NCBI GenBank assembly: GCA_902518075.1
Contig: CABYEX010000011.1
Location: 1 to 41,357, forward strand
Source: Halieaceae bacterium
Lineage (GTDB): Bacteria > Pseudomonadota > Gammaproteobacteria > Pseudomonadales > Halieaceae
Direction of reading: 5' to 3'
Length of the DNA: 41,357 nt
Shown: positions 1 through 7,353 of the stretch, piece after piece
How positions within the stretch are numbered: the first letter of the stretch is position 1
How the letters are laid out: each line of letters opens with the position of its first letter
Position numbers and translations under genes: made by a program
The notes under the pieces: generated by a model
The model's database searches: none
The model's input: only the letters and a program-made list of their open reading frames with translations
Told to the model about the DNA's origin: nothing

Positions 1-348
1 ATGCTCGCGGCACTGGTGATTCTAGGGCTGGCGCTCGGTGCGCTGTATCAGGCTGCTTCGGGTGCCACACGCAACGCGCGGGTGTCTGCAGAGTATGCGA
101 TTGCGACGACACTGGCCGAATCCGAGCTCGACGCCTTTTTGATCAGTCGCCCCGATGCTGGCGTGACGCAGCGCGGGCGCTACGGTGATTACGAGTGGGA
201 GCGCTGGGTGGAGTTGATTCCAGAGCGCGAGGAATCGGGTATTGGCTGGATGCATATTATTGTCAGTTGGCCTGGTGAGAGTCGGCGGCGCACCTTGAGC
301 CTGCGCACGATCGGCCGACTGAGCGAGGATGCCCGCGATGCGTCGTGA
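1..348 (+). CDS. gspI: Type II secretion minor pseudopilin GspI (5' truncated)
   Basis: This is the C-terminal part of a minor pseudopilin of the type II secretion system, which with GspJ and GspK caps the periplasmic pseudopilus. The first visible residues, MLAALVILGLALGAL, are the hydrophobic N-terminal helix that normally follows a GFTLLE-type prepilin cleavage site. The methionine at base 1 is therefore almost certainly internal, and the leader, cleavage site and Glu+5 lie outside the window. The globular part has the short GspI form, with a WERWVELIPE segment and a strand IIVSWPGESRRRTLSLRT near the end. The stop lies inside the start of gspJ, consistent with an operon. GspI is assigned from the helix, the size and its place directly before gspJ and gspK. 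Confidence 0.88.
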   Translation: MLAALVILGLALGALYQAASGATRNARVSAEYAIATTLAESELDAFLISRPDAGVTQRGRYGDYEWERWVELIPEREESGIGWMHIIVSWPGESRRRTLSLRTIGRLSEDARDAS

Positions 349-928
349 AGCGGGTATGACACTGGTCGAGGTCATGATCTCAGCGGTCGTACTCGCGATG
401 GTGATGTTGGCGCTGTCGGCATCGCTGCGGACCTTCGCTACTACCTATGCCGCGGTCGAGAAGTCCGCTGATCGCACGGCGCGGCTCCGAGAAGTGACCT
501 ACTTTTTACGGCATGTCTTGCGCGAGGCATACTCGCCACATCAGGGCGCGTTTCATATTTCAGGCGGTGAAATCAGTTGGCTGGCGCCGATAGATCGCGT
601 GGGCGCAGCTGGTGGAGTGACGTGGCTGCGCCTGCGACGCGCTGACGACACTGTGATACTCGACTTTGCGATTCCCGATACGGAGACCGCCGAAAAAGCG
701 AGCACTGATCCAGCTTGGGGTGATGTTATTCCCTCTCAGATATTGCTCGAGGATGTCAGACGATTTCAGGTTAGGGCAATCAAGTCGCCTAGTAGCAACG
801 GCTTCGACAAGGATGACGAAGCAATCAACAACGAGTTGCCGCCGGGTGTGCGGGTGGAGTGGGAGCTTGAGGATATGAGCTGGCCGCCTTTGATAGTGGC
901 CTTCGATGGATACGAGAGGGCACGGTGA
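338..928 (+). CDS. gspJ: Type II secretion minor pseudopilin GspJ
   Basis: A minor pseudopilin of the type II secretion system, 196 residues from the chosen start. It has a class III signal: a short basic leader MRREAG, then MTLVEVM, with cleavage expected after Gly6 by the prepilin peptidase and Glu at +5, followed by a hydrophobic helix (about residues 7-30). I chose ATG 338 over ATG 329 because GAGG at 325-328 sits at normal ribosome-binding distance from 338 and directly abuts 329. The start lies within the end of gspI. GspJ binds GspI and GspK at the pseudopilus tip in characterised systems. The globular domain (WLAPIDRVG, VTWLRLRR, LPPGVRVEWEL) fits GspJ. The 3' end overlaps the GTG start of gspK, indicating translational coupling. 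Confidence 0.92.
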   Translation: MRREAGMTLVEVMISAVVLAMVMLALSASLRTFATTYAAVEKSADRTARLREVTYFLRHVLREAYSPHQGAFHISGGEISWLAPIDRVGAAGGVTWLRLRRADDTVILDFAIPDTETAEKASTDPAWGDVIPSQILLEDVRRFQVRAIKSPSSNGFDKDDEAINNELPPGVRVEWELEDMSWPPLIVAFDGYERAR

Positions 929-1794
929 ACCCCTCGAAGAAACAACGGGGTGTCGCAGTAGTGCTGGTGATGTGGCTGATCACCGCTATGGGCATTACAG
1001 TGAGCGGCGCGTTGGCGCTGGCGCGAGAGGAAATCGGCCTTGCCTCGTCGCGACTGGGAGAGGCGCAGACGTTTGCGCTGGGTAAGGGTATCGCCCGACT
1101 AGCCGTGTTGGATCGCACCAGAGCACAGAGGGCAGTAGATGAAAACGGCGATCCGGATCCTGCGGGCCTAACAAGGGTATTCGCATCCCGGTATGAGATT
1201 GATGAACTGATTGTCTCCGCGACAGTGTACCCCGCTTCAGGATTTGTTTCGGTGGCAGAGTCAGACCCGGAAGTGTGGCAGCAGTTATTGAGCGGGCTTG
1301 GAGGCCTCGATAATGCCACCGCCGAAATGCTTGCGGAGCAAATTGTGAATAGCGATTTGGAGACGACCGCCTCCGCAGGCTCGGGGCCGCCCGGCAGCTT
1401 TCAGTTCTATTCACGGTATCGCCAAGCCCGGTCCGCCGTTTATGTCGAGCAGTTGCTGGGTATCGAGGGTATGAATCGTGGGGTGTATGACAGAATTAGA
1501 TCTAGCATCTCGCCTTTCAACGTTGGCTCTGGCGTTGACCCTGCGGCAGCACCGCCCGAGTTGCAGGCCGCTTTTGGGCCTTCTAGTGGAGAAGGGGCAG
1601 ACCTTTTAAGTTCTGGGCCAGACCCTCGCGACGCCTCAGGGTATTATTGCGTAGAAATAGAAGTACTGGCCTCATCGTCAGAGAGATTCGTACAGCGGGT
1701 TTGGGTCGAGAGCCGAGGGTCAGATGAATTCTCGGCGGTAAGACTCATAAGGATAGAAAAGCCGCGACAGAGCTTATTGGGGCGAGCAGGCTAG
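925..1794 (+). CDS. gspK: Type II secretion minor pseudopilin GspK
   Basis: The large minor pseudopilin that caps the pseudopilus, 289 residues. The start is GTG 925, overlapping the gspJ stop in a GTGA arrangement. The N-terminus has a basic leader (MNPSKKQRG) followed by VAVVLVMWLITAMGITVSGALAL. Glu+5 is absent, as is usual for GspK among pseudopilins. The middle contains a helix-hairpin-like region (LLSGLGGLDNATAEMLAEQIV and AVYVEQLLGIEGMNRGVYDRI, about residues 112-195), matching the alpha domain of GspK inserted in the pilin fold. The C-terminus returns to beta structure (YYCVEIEVLA, RFVQRVWVES). Length is slightly short for the family. Its place between gspJ and gspL supports the call. 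Confidence 0.92.
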   Translation: MNPSKKQRGVAVVLVMWLITAMGITVSGALALAREEIGLASSRLGEAQTFALGKGIARLAVLDRTRAQRAVDENGDPDPAGLTRVFASRYEIDELIVSATVYPASGFVSVAESDPEVWQQLLSGLGGLDNATAEMLAEQIVNSDLETTASAGSGPPGSFQFYSRYRQARSAVYVEQLLGIEGMNRGVYDRIRSSISPFNVGSGVDPAAAPPELQAAFGPSSGEGADLLSSGPDPRDASGYYCVEIEVLASSSERFVQRVWVESRGSDEFSAVRLIRIEKPRQSLLGRAG

Positions 1795-1797
1795 GGT

Positions 1798-2901
1798 ATG
1801 GCGGACGTCGATAACAAGTGGAGCCTTTTTGGCCTTGATCTGAGCCGGTCGGGCGGATGGGTGGCGTTGGGCATTCATCAGCTGATGTGCGATCGAGGCG
1901 CTTGGTTACTTAAACGGTTTGACCCGTCGATTCGTGTCACCCGAGGTGGTGAGGCGCTTTTGTACCAGGCCGACACACCGCTATATAAGGTAGTTGCTGC
2001 CGATGAACAGACCCCCTTTAGCGCTGTTGCACTCTCAGTAGATGCCGTTCTCTTAAAAACGCTCCATCTTCCTTCCTCTGCCGAGGAGGATTTGGAGCAC
2101 GCCATGCCACTTGAGGTGAGTTTATCCTCGCCTTTCCCAGATGCAGACACCCGTGCGGCTTGGCGAGTGGTCGGTCGCCACGAAAATGTAATTGAGGTCG
2201 CTTTGGCCATTGCATCGCAAGCCGCGATCGACGATTTGTTGGCGGTGCATCGCGTGAGTTCGGAGGCCGGCGCACCTCCTCCTGAGGTGTGGGCCTTCGA
2301 TGATCACGGAACACCGATCTCCTTCGCGGGTTATGGCGGCAGTGAACGAAGGTCTGAATACCTTAGGCGGCTTCTTCATGCGTTGGGTCTGATTGCCACC
2401 GTGTGGATGTCGTTTATGGTGGCGATCACGTTGCTGGCCGGTGCCACTGCCATACGGGCGGATCGGCTGGACGCGACGTTTCAGCAGGTACGGAGTGATG
2501 CGGCAGCCGCGGCGACGCAACGCGAATCTTTACAACTGGGGCGAACCCGTTTGTCAGCAATTGAGAGCGCTATCAACGAACGGCCCAACTATCGGTATTG
2601 GTTAAATCACATCGCCGCTTCAGCGCCCGATACCGTCTATTTGGATCGGCTCAATTTTGACGGCAATGAAGTTAAAGTTAACGGATACTCCAATAATGCG
2701 GCAGTGTACCTGCGCATGCTGACCGAGGAGCCTGGGTACATCGATGTGACAGCACTGTCCGCGTTTGCGAGAGACCGCAACAACGGTTTGGAGCGTTTCA
2801 GCATCCAATGGCGCGTCACCACGCCTCCTAAGTCAGCGCAACTCTCTGCGGCAGACAGCGAGGTTACTAGGCCTGATACTGAGACGGGGGTCGGCTCATG
2901 A
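1798..2901 (+). CDS. gspL: Type II secretion inner-membrane platform protein GspL
   Basis: A bitopic inner-membrane protein of the type II assembly platform, linking the cytoplasmic ATPase GspE to GspM and the pseudopilus. It has 367 residues: a cytoplasmic actin-like N-terminal domain (FGLDLSRSGGWVALG at about 11-25), one membrane segment (about 193-218, LGLIATVWMSFMVAITLLAG) and a periplasmic ferredoxin-like domain. The C-terminal half resembles PilN (NYRYWLNHIAASAPDTVYLDRL, VKVNGYSNNAAVYLRMLTEE), so the protein looks like the GspL/PilN-type variant. It starts three bases after the gspK stop, and its own stop overlaps the ATG of the next gene (ATGA). A PilN label from an automatic search is possible, but the gspIJK context points to type II secretion. 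Confidence 0.85.
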   Translation: MADVDNKWSLFGLDLSRSGGWVALGIHQLMCDRGAWLLKRFDPSIRVTRGGEALLYQADTPLYKVVAADEQTPFSAVALSVDAVLLKTLHLPSSAEEDLEHAMPLEVSLSSPFPDADTRAAWRVVGRHENVIEVALAIASQAAIDDLLAVHRVSSEAGAPPPEVWAFDDHGTPISFAGYGGSERRSEYLRRLLHALGLIATVWMSFMVAITLLAGATAIRADRLDATFQQVRSDAAAAATQRESLQLGRTRLSAIESAINERPNYRYWLNHIAASAPDTVYLDRLNFDGNEVKVNGYSNNAAVYLRMLTEEPGYIDVTALSAFARDRNNGLERFSIQWRVTTPPKSAQLSAADSEVTRPDTETGVGS

Positions 2902-3539
2902 ACTGGCGAGACAGGTTTGATGCTGCCAAGGCGCGTTCGCTAATCATTCAGTCCTCGGCGGCCCAATTGCCTTTGCAGGCAAGGTCGATTGTTTATGGGG
3001 CGGCGGCGATGTTCGCCCTAGTGACGGTCCTCGCGATTAGTAATGTACTGGGCTGGTGGTTGGGCAGCCTTTCCGACATCAGTGCCACTAAACCGCGCAT
3101 TAGCCGGTTTCTGGGCTACATCGAAGCGGCGCCCCAAATTGAGTCGGCGACGGCTGAGATCGAATTGGCATTGGCGCAGGTCGCTATAGAGGACACGGGC
3201 GATACCGGTCGAGGCGGCGCGCTCCTGCAGCAGCAGTTGCGTCAGTTAGCGGGTGCTGTCGGATTGACCGTGGTGGGGAGCGAGGTCAAGGAACCTGCTC
3301 AGCTTGAGGCGTTGGTGAAGCTCAATGCCACTCTGCAGGTCACTGGCGGCCCTGATGAATTCGACGAGTTTTTTCAGCTACTGTATCGCGCATCGCCGGC
3401 CTTGTTCCCTGAGGGTATGCAGGCAGAGGCGCTGCGACGCATTAACCGCAGGCTCCGCAATCCTGATGCGGCGACTGCAGATCATTTGAGCGCTCGTGTT
3501 GACGTTTCGGCTTATCGTTTGAGCGAACCCAATGACTGA
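2898..3539 (+). CDS. gspM: Type II secretion platform protein GspM
   Basis: A bitopic inner-membrane protein of 213 residues that would pair with GspL. It has a short cytoplasmic N-terminus, one membrane segment (about residues 32-56, IVYGAAAMFALVTVLAISNVLGWW), a helical stretch and a periplasmic ferredoxin-like domain (VGLTVVGSEVKE, VKLNATLQVTGGPDEFDEFFQLLY). This matches the GspM type b/PilO-like form more than the classical GspM. The start is ATG 2898 overlapping the gspL stop, and the stop at 3537-3539 overlaps the next start by eight bases. Identity rests on topology, size and position rather than on a strong motif. Confidence 0.8.
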   Translation: MNWRDRFDAAKARSLIIQSSAAQLPLQARSIVYGAAAMFALVTVLAISNVLGWWLGSLSDISATKPRISRFLGYIEAAPQIESATAEIELALAQVAIEDTGDTGRGGALLQQQLRQLAGAVGLTVVGSEVKEPAQLEALVKLNATLQVTGGPDEFDEFFQLLYRASPALFPEGMQAEALRRINRRLRNPDAATADHLSARVDVSAYRLSEPND

Positions 3540-4266
3540 GGGCGCATTGGCAAGCTGGCGGGACTGGCCTAAACCGCTGCAGCTGTCTGCAAGCTTGATC
3601 CTTGGGGCGCTTGGACTGACAACGGTTTACACTTTATCGGCCGGCACACCCAAGCCGGTATTGCCCTCTAGTGCCCTGTTTGAGCCCGTGAGTGTTGAGC
3701 AAACACTGTCCTCATCACGCCCGGAGCTAAGCAGCTTCGATTTTGTTTTCAGACCCGTGTTTGCCCTAGACAGAAAGCCCTGGCGGCCTGACCTACTCTC
3801 TGAAAATGACGCAGCACTTGTCGCCTCAGAGGCTGACGCGGAAGTGGTGGAGAGCATAGACGGCATCAACCTGTTGGGAATATTTGGCTCTGGGGAAGTG
3901 GCGGGCGTGATTATCCGTCTCGATAATGGAGAACGGCAGCGCTTGGCAGTGGGCGAATCTATTAAGGGCTGGACATTAGACTCAATCGAATCGCGCCGCG
4001 CGCTCCTTCAGGCTGCGACAGGTGAGGAAGCTCTACTGGAGATGGCATACGCCACTGACCAGTCAATTTTGGCCATGGAGGTGGAAGGTGAGTCTGGTTC
4101 CGCCGTCCCGCAGGCAACTGCTTCTGCCGGCGCGCTGCGGCAGAAACATGGCGAGCCTGCGCAAAAAGCGGAGTCTGCAAAGCCGCCTGCGCGGATGTCG
4201 TTCGAGAACATTTATCGTGGCGCGCTGAAGCAAGACGCCTCGCTAGGGCAAGAAGGAAATGAGTGA
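3532..4266 (+). CDS. GspC/XpsN-like type II secretion protein
   Basis: A 244-residue bitopic protein with one N-terminal membrane segment (about residues 18-37) and a periplasmic domain around INLLGIFGSGEVAGVIIRLDNGERQ...VGESIKGWTLDSIE (about 111-152). That pattern is the homology region by which GspC contacts the N0 domain of the secretin. The tail after about residue 180 is low-complexity and Ala/Lys/Gln-rich, with no PDZ domain. In the Xanthomonas xps cluster the gene in this place (between M and D) is xpsN, the GspC equivalent, and this gene fits that role. A PilP-like label is possible. It overlaps gspM at its 5' end and gspD at its 3' end. I leave the symbol blank because GspC and GspN naming is inconsistent for this type. 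Confidence 0.75.
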   Translation: MTEGALASWRDWPKPLQLSASLILGALGLTTVYTLSAGTPKPVLPSSALFEPVSVEQTLSSSRPELSSFDFVFRPVFALDRKPWRPDLLSENDAALVASEADAEVVESIDGINLLGIFGSGEVAGVIIRLDNGERQRLAVGESIKGWTLDSIESRRALLQAATGEEALLEMAYATDQSILAMEVEGESGSAVPQATASAGALRQKHGEPAQKAESAKPPARMSFENIYRGALKQDASLGQEGNE

Positions 4267-6466
4267 CCTCATGATAAAGGTAAGCAATTTTGCCCCACGG
4301 GCGATGGGCCACGGCCGCAACATAACAGGCCTTAGACCCAGTGTGTTGCGCTGGACCACACCGGCACCCTTGGCGCTGACTGTGGTCTTTCTGGCGAGTT
4401 GCGCGACGCAAGATGTGACGCCCTCCCAGCAATCTGCAACCCCACCTCCAGCTGTGAGCGTTGTGGCAGCGACGCAACGTGGCGACGAGGCCGGGATCGC
4501 AGAGCCTTCCCCTGATCAAGACATCGACAGCCGCGGCGTGATGTTCCCTGGTTCCGACGTAGGTGTAAAGATGCCCCCGGCGCGCAAGCCGATCAAGCTC
4601 TATGGCGATGCGGTTTCCCTGAATTTCGAGGAGGCGCCGTTATCAGAGGTAGTGCATTCGGTGCTGGGTGACATCCTTAAGCTCGACTACATCGTCGAAC
4701 ACCCAGTTCGGGGTGCGGTAACATTGCGGACGCGGTCCCCCATCCCTCGTGACCAGCTGTTGCCGATTTTGGAGTCCTTACTTCATAACAACGGCGCGGT
4801 GATGGTGCGTGGACCCAGCGATCGCTTGTTCATAAGCGGTGCGCAAAAAGCTGGCAGAATGGCCCCCAGCTTCCAGAATGCCGAAGGTGCGGGCACTGGC
4901 TTTTCAAATGTCATCGTGCCGCTCCAGTACATTGGCGCACCCGAGATGGCGGAAATTTTGAAGCCGGTCGCGACCGAGACTGCTTTTGTTCGTATCGATG
5001 CCAAGCGCAATCTGCTCGTTTTGGCGGGTACTCAGATGCAGATCGACGGTTGGCTTGACATTGTCACCACCTTTGACATTGACCAATTGTCGGGGACGTC
5101 GGTGGGGATATTCCCGATCACGCGAGGCGCGGTTGAAGATGTCTTTGTGGAGCTTGAACACATTCTCAACACCGCCGATGGCGGTACCGGCGGCGGCGCG
5201 GGTAGGGGCCTTGCCAGTATGGTGCGCGTGCTCCCCGTGGAGCGCTTGAACAGTATTCTCGTTGTCTCACCACGCGCTGCCTATATCGATACCGTGGGGC
5301 GATGGGTGGAGCAACTCGATAGTATTGACGAGCCCGCTTCCGAGGCGACTTTGCACGTCTATGACGTGGTCAATGGCAATGCGGGTCAGATGGCCATGCT
5401 GTTGAGCACGATTTTTGGTGAGAGCAGCGGTGGTGGTGCAAAGGGTCAGCGGCCGCAATCTCAGGTGGCGCCCGGCATGAATTCACAACGGTCCGGCGGT
5501 GCAGGCAACATGCCCGGTACAGGAGCCGGGCAATCTATGGGCGGGTCAAGCTTCGAGTTGGGTGAGTCTATTCGCGTGGTTTCTGATGACTACAACAATG
5601 CGCTCCTTGTCTATGCGTCCCCCTATGAGTACAGCAAGATCGAGCGCATCTTGAAGAAGCTGGATGTGGTTGCCACACAGGTCCTGATCGAGGCCAGTAT
5701 TGTCGAGGTTCAACTCACCGACGGGCTGGAGTTTGGGCTTGAGTGGACCTTTCAAAATGGCATCGGTAACAACTATCAGGGCGCTGGCGCGCTAGACCTG
5801 ACGGGGCTTGCACCAGTGTCACCGGGCTTCTCTTACACAGTAGCGAGCGCCAATGACGTGCGTGCGGTGGTGAACGCACTTGCAGAAGAATCGCTCGTAA
5901 ATGTTATTTCCACGCCGTCTGTGTTGGTTTTGGACAACCACACCGCTGCGATCCACGTGGGTGACCAGCAACCCATCCAATCACGCCAGTTAGTCACGGA
6001 CGGGGGGAATATAACGAACTCTATTGAATACAAGGACACCGGCGTAAAGCTGGAGGTGACGCCATCGGTCAATGATGGCGGCTTGGTTACGCTGGATGTG
6101 AATCAATCGGTGACCGACGTGGGCCCTGAAGATGCGGCCACAGGCCAGCGAAGCTTTTTGGAGCGCAACGTGAGTAGCCGTATTGCTGTTCGCAGCGGGG
6201 AATCAGTGGTATTGGGTGGCCTCATAACGGATAACTCTACAGTCGCTAAGAGCGGTGTGCCCTTTCTAATGGATATTCCCGTGCTGGGCAATTTGTTCAG
6301 TACGAACACAGACTCAACCAAACGTGTTGAACTGCTCGTTTTCATTACCCCTAAAGTAGTGGAGTCTGATGCGGAGCTGCGTGACCTGACTCGGGAGATG
6401 CGCGACCGCATGCGCGGCTTGACCGATTTCGCCGATTTGCCAATTCAGTTGGAAGATGATGGGTGA
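4259..6466 (+). CDS. gspD: Type II secretion outer-membrane secretin GspD
   Basis: The outer-membrane channel of the type II secretion system, 735 residues. It carries a lipoprotein-type signal ending LASC (Cys48 from ATG 4259), so it is probably lipidated, as XpsD of Xanthomonas is. Domains in order: N0 (about 110-200, VSLNFEEAPLSEVVHSVLGD), N1 (about 218-280, VPLQYIGAPEMAEILKPV), N2 (about 283-360), N3 (from about 362, VYDVVNGNAGQMAMLL) with a Gly/Ser/Gln-rich insertion (about 389-434), then the secretin barrel (about 480-710) with the signature VPFLMDIPVLGNLFSTN at about 667-683. Start uncertain: AAGG lies only two bases before ATG 4259, and ATG 4271 is possible. The start overlaps the preceding gene by eight bases and the end overlaps the next GTG. 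Confidence 0.95.
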   Translation: MSDLMIKVSNFAPRAMGHGRNITGLRPSVLRWTTPAPLALTVVFLASCATQDVTPSQQSATPPPAVSVVAATQRGDEAGIAEPSPDQDIDSRGVMFPGSDVGVKMPPARKPIKLYGDAVSLNFEEAPLSEVVHSVLGDILKLDYIVEHPVRGAVTLRTRSPIPRDQLLPILESLLHNNGAVMVRGPSDRLFISGAQKAGRMAPSFQNAEGAGTGFSNVIVPLQYIGAPEMAEILKPVATETAFVRIDAKRNLLVLAGTQMQIDGWLDIVTTFDIDQLSGTSVGIFPITRGAVEDVFVELEHILNTADGGTGGGAGRGLASMVRVLPVERLNSILVVSPRAAYIDTVGRWVEQLDSIDEPASEATLHVYDVVNGNAGQMAMLLSTIFGESSGGGAKGQRPQSQVAPGMNSQRSGGAGNMPGTGAGQSMGGSSFELGESIRVVSDDYNNALLVYASPYEYSKIERILKKLDVVATQVLIEASIVEVQLTDGLEFGLEWTFQNGIGNNYQGAGALDLTGLAPVSPGFSYTVASANDVRAVVNALAEESLVNVISTPSVLVLDNHTAAIHVGDQQPIQSRQLVTDGGNITNSIEYKDTGVKLEVTPSVNDGGLVTLDVNQSVTDVGPEDAATGQRSFLERNVSSRIAVRSGESVVLGGLITDNSTVAKSGVPFLMDIPVLGNLFSTNTDSTKRVELLVFITPKVVESDAELRDLTREMRDRMRGLTDFADLPIQLEDDG

Positions 6467-6951
6467 TTGTGGTTTCGAAGTCGGTGTCTACTGGGACGCA
6501 GCGTTTTTCCATTGACCTTGAGCGCGGACTGGAGAAACTCCTTCTGAAGCTGCTCAAGCAAGTGATGGTTATTGGCGGCCTGCCGGCGGTATTCAGTGGC
6601 TGCACCACGGTACCTGAACAGACTACTGAAGAACTGGTGAGTCAGCGTGCGATTTCGTGGGCTGAAGCACTCATCGAGCTGGACTATGACGGTTCGCTCG
6701 CATATATGACGCCCAGCTATCAGGTGAGCCCCAGGGCTGACCGTTATCGGGGAGACTTAAGCGGGGCAGGCTTCTGGAGATCAGTCACCCTCCATTCGGT
6801 TGACTGCGGCGAGAATCAGGCCCCAGTGCGTTGCGATGTCACAGTTATTATCAATATGATTGTGCCGCCAGAGCTGGTTAGAGAAACGCCAATCCCGTAT
6901 GACATGACTTGGGTGTTGCTGGATGGCCAGTGGTATCTATATCGTGAGTGA
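6463..6951 (+). CDS. Small putative lipoprotein at the end of the Gsp operon
   Basis: A 162-residue protein of unknown function. GTG 6463 overlaps the gspD stop (GTGA), so it is translationally coupled to the secretin gene. A hydrophobic stretch VMVIGGLPAVFSGC ends in a plausible lipobox (FSGC, Cys46) after an unusually long basic/amphipathic N-region (RFSIDLERGLEKLLLKLLKQ). The mature part begins TTVPEQTTEELVSQRAISWAEALIELDYDGSLAYMTPSY and ends MTWVLLDGQWYLYRE. That pattern resembles the NTF2/SnoaL-like fold in shape, but I cannot assign a family. The position suggests a secretin accessory or pilotin-like role. That is inference, and gspD itself appears to be a lipoprotein that may not need a pilotin. 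Confidence 0.7.
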   Translation: MIVVSKSVSTGTQRFSIDLERGLEKLLLKLLKQVMVIGGLPAVFSGCTTVPEQTTEELVSQRAISWAEALIELDYDGSLAYMTPSYQVSPRADRYRGDLSGAGFWRSVTLHSVDCGENQAPVRCDVTVIINMIVPPELVRETPIPYDMTWVLLDGQWYLYRE

Positions 6952-7353
6952 AACGTTACCGGTAGCTTCCGAAGTTCGAAACTGAAGACATGCTAGGCAA
7001 CAGGCTCTTCGCTAGTGGTTTGCAGTCTCAGTTCGCTATAAAGCTACCCGCTGGCCCCTCGATCATCTGGTTTTGACTGATTTAACAAAAAAATCACAAA
7101 AAAAAAGGAATTATGTCGGTCGCGGGCCCGTCAAACAGGTAGCAAGTCGTGTGTTCATGTATACAATCCGGTATCCAAGGAAAAAGGTCGGCAATCGTCG
7201 GCCCCTGGCGGGGGTATTGATATTGCTCTCGTCGGTGCTGGCGGACAGTGGTCGGTTGTATTGTCACGTATCTGCAGACGTGCTAGTTTGCTGGAGTTTG
7301 GTTGCGAGACAGCGTTTCAATATCAAACGTTTGATACTTTTAGGAGTGATTCG
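6952..7353. other. Gene-free leader region before the exported protein
   Basis: About 400 bases without a convincing gene. It holds a possible -35 TTGACT at 7074-7079 followed by an A-rich stretch with a run of nine A at 7098-7106, a possible nine-codon reading frame at 7113-7142 behind AAGGA, and a 16-base palindrome at 7321-7336 directly before the ribosome-binding site of the next gene. I see no terminator for the Gsp operon. The one longer frame through it (7073-7357) has no good start and an unconvincing composition. Confidence 0.6.
7321..7336. promoter_or_regulatory. Perfect 16-base palindrome in the 5' leader
   Basis: TATCAAACGTTTGATA reads the same on both strands. It ends four bases before the TAGGAG ribosome-binding site (7341-7346) of the exported-protein gene. 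It could be a repressor operator or a short mRNA hairpin that affects translation start. The sequence alone does not say which. Confidence 0.5.

Noticed and set aside
7261..7353. N-terminal extension of the exported protein from 7261
   Set aside because: It would bury the clean signal peptide, and ATG 7354 has its own TAGGAG site.
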